Assembly: GCA_018830925.1 (NCBI GenBank)
Contig: JAHJRK010000368.1
Span: 1 to 5,608 of the forward strand
Length of the DNA stretch: 5,608 nt
Origin: Pseudomonadota bacterium
GTDB taxonomy: Bacteria; Desulfobacterota; Desulfobacteria; Desulfobacterales; RPRI01
Reading direction: 5' to 3'
How positions within the stretch are numbered: position 1 is the first letter of the stretch; every line of letters starts with the position of its first letter. The position numbers and the translations under genes were made by a program. Below the pieces are notes generated by a model that was given only the letters and a program-made list of their open reading frames with translations, was not told the origin of the DNA and made no database searches. Below, one piece after another: positions 5,116 to 5,608 of the stretch.

Positions 5116-5399
5116 TTGTTCTTTTGAAGCAGCCTGTATGTTTCCTCGTAAATCCGGATACGAGGACCCACGGCGACTATTTCCACCTCTTTTTTCACAA
5201 TGCGGTAAATGATCCTGAATCTGCTGATGCGAAAACTTCGCAATCCAGCCAATTCGTTGCGCAACAGCTTGCCTGTATGAGGCTCTTCCAAGATTGCCTT
5301 GAGTCCCGACTTGATTTTTTTCTTCAGTTCCGGATGCATTCCCCGAATCACAGTTGCTATTTCATCCGGGATTCTCAGTGAATGAAGTCTGGACGTCAT
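5112..5399 (-). CDS. RelE/ParE-superfamily toxin
   Basis: A 95-residue toxin of a type II toxin-antitoxin pair. RelE members cut mRNA on the ribosome and ParE members poison gyrase; the sequence here does not decide between them, though the basic cluster favours a RelE-like RNase. Visible features are a helical N-terminal half with a KKKIK patch (26-30), then KLLRNELAGLRSFRISRFRIIYRI at 44-67, the central beta-strand core with R54, R57, R60 and R62, and the family end VGPRIRIYEETYRLL (77-91) with R80 and Y84, which lie near the usual catalytic positions. Full length for the family. The start overlaps the antitoxin stop by ATGA, with GAGG just upstream, and the next small ORF overlaps its own stop. 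Confidence 0.93.
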   Translation of the reverse strand: MTSRLHSLRIPDEIATVIRGMHPELKKKIKSGLKAILEEPHTGKLLRNELAGLRSFRISRFRIIYRIVKKEVEIVAVGPRIRIYEETYRLLQKNK

Positions 5400-5608
5400 A
5401 ATTCCTCAAGAGTGTAAACCTTTGCCCGCTTCGCCTTCAACGCGTTCAGCCCTTGTCTGATCTCCGCCATCAAATCCGCATCCGAGATTATCCGGGATGT
5501 CTCCTTGATGCTTTCATACTCATCGGGACTTATAATGACCGCCGCGGGACGTCCGTTTTTTGTCACGATGACCTCCTCGTTACTTGTGTTAACTATATCC
5601 ACAAGGGC
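5396..5608 (-). CDS. Phd/YefM-family antitoxin, 5' end outside window
   Basis: The frame is open to the window edge. The 70 visible residues begin ALVDIVNTSNEEVIVTKNGR, followed by PAAVIISPDEYESIKET, the hallmark of the Phd/YefM DNA-binding fold, whose first 10-20 residues (usually starting with a short beta strand and ITxAR) are missing. The GTG at 5602 is an internal codon, not the start. The C-terminal part (ISDADLMAEIRQGLNALK onwards) would wrap and neutralise the toxin. The protein would also bind the operon promoter, which lies outside this window, and repress it together with the toxin. It ends in ATGA overlapping the toxin start. Confidence 0.93.
   Translation of the reverse strand, partial: ALVDIVNTSNEEVIVTKNGRPAAVIISPDEYESIKETSRIISDADLMAEIRQGLNALKAKRAKVYTLEEL

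Noticed and set aside
4992..5381. Plus-strand open frame of 129 aa
   Set aside because: It is antisense to the RelE-like toxin and the small ORF, which have family and overlap support.
1..5608. CRISPR array, tRNA or rRNA genes
   Set aside because: No regularly spaced repeats were seen, and no cloverleaf or conserved rRNA segments on either strand.

Overview
The window looks like accessory chromosome from an anaerobic Gram-negative bacterium, most plausibly a Desulfobacterota-type (sulfate-reducer-like) genome. Three things suggest this: a clostridial-type 2x[4Fe-4S] ferredoxin, a LarA-like (Lar_N/DUF2088) enzyme, and moderately AT-rich coding sequence punctuated by toxin-antitoxin-like modules, palindromic elements and a GC-rich gene of different composition. 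The taxonomic call is an inference from gene content and style, not from a marker gene.

Left part (1-2638, all minus strand). The first 1125 bases are one open frame, a LarA-like protein whose 3' end lies outside the window. Upstream of it, across a 151-bp gap holding two consecutive hairpins, lies a 62-aa double-cluster ferredoxin. Upstream of that is a 334-aa protein that I do not recognise.

Middle (2639-3879). A divergent intergenic region leads into a plus-strand two-gene cassette. It encodes a DUF6036/AbiEii-like nucleotidyltransferase and an overlapping 119-aa partner, probably a toxin-antitoxin-like or defence module. A 38-bp imperfect direct repeat (32/38 identical), each copy containing a consensus TTGACA, sits on either side of the cassette 1042 bp apart. 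This makes the cassette look like a discrete mobile or duplicated unit.

Right part (3880-5608). A complete MscS-family mechanosensitive channel gene of clearly higher GC follows. Its stop codon is the first part of a 101-bp element with 21-bp inverted ends. Directly after the element, a 50-codon coding remnant begins in an open frame. The right edge carries a minus-strand Phd/YefM antitoxin (5' end outside the window) and a RelE/ParE toxin overlapping by ATGA. A previously unlisted 42-codon small ORF also starts with an ATGA overlap on the toxin stop, so the operon may have three genes.

Overall the window reads as a patchwork of small modules (two toxin-antitoxin-like operons, palindromic elements, a gene remnant, a GC-rich import) next to an ordinary metabolic pair (ferredoxin, LarA-like). 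The most interesting items are the repeat-bounded nucleotidyltransferase cassette, the third ORF of the RelE operon, and the 101-bp palindromic element abutting a gene remnant.
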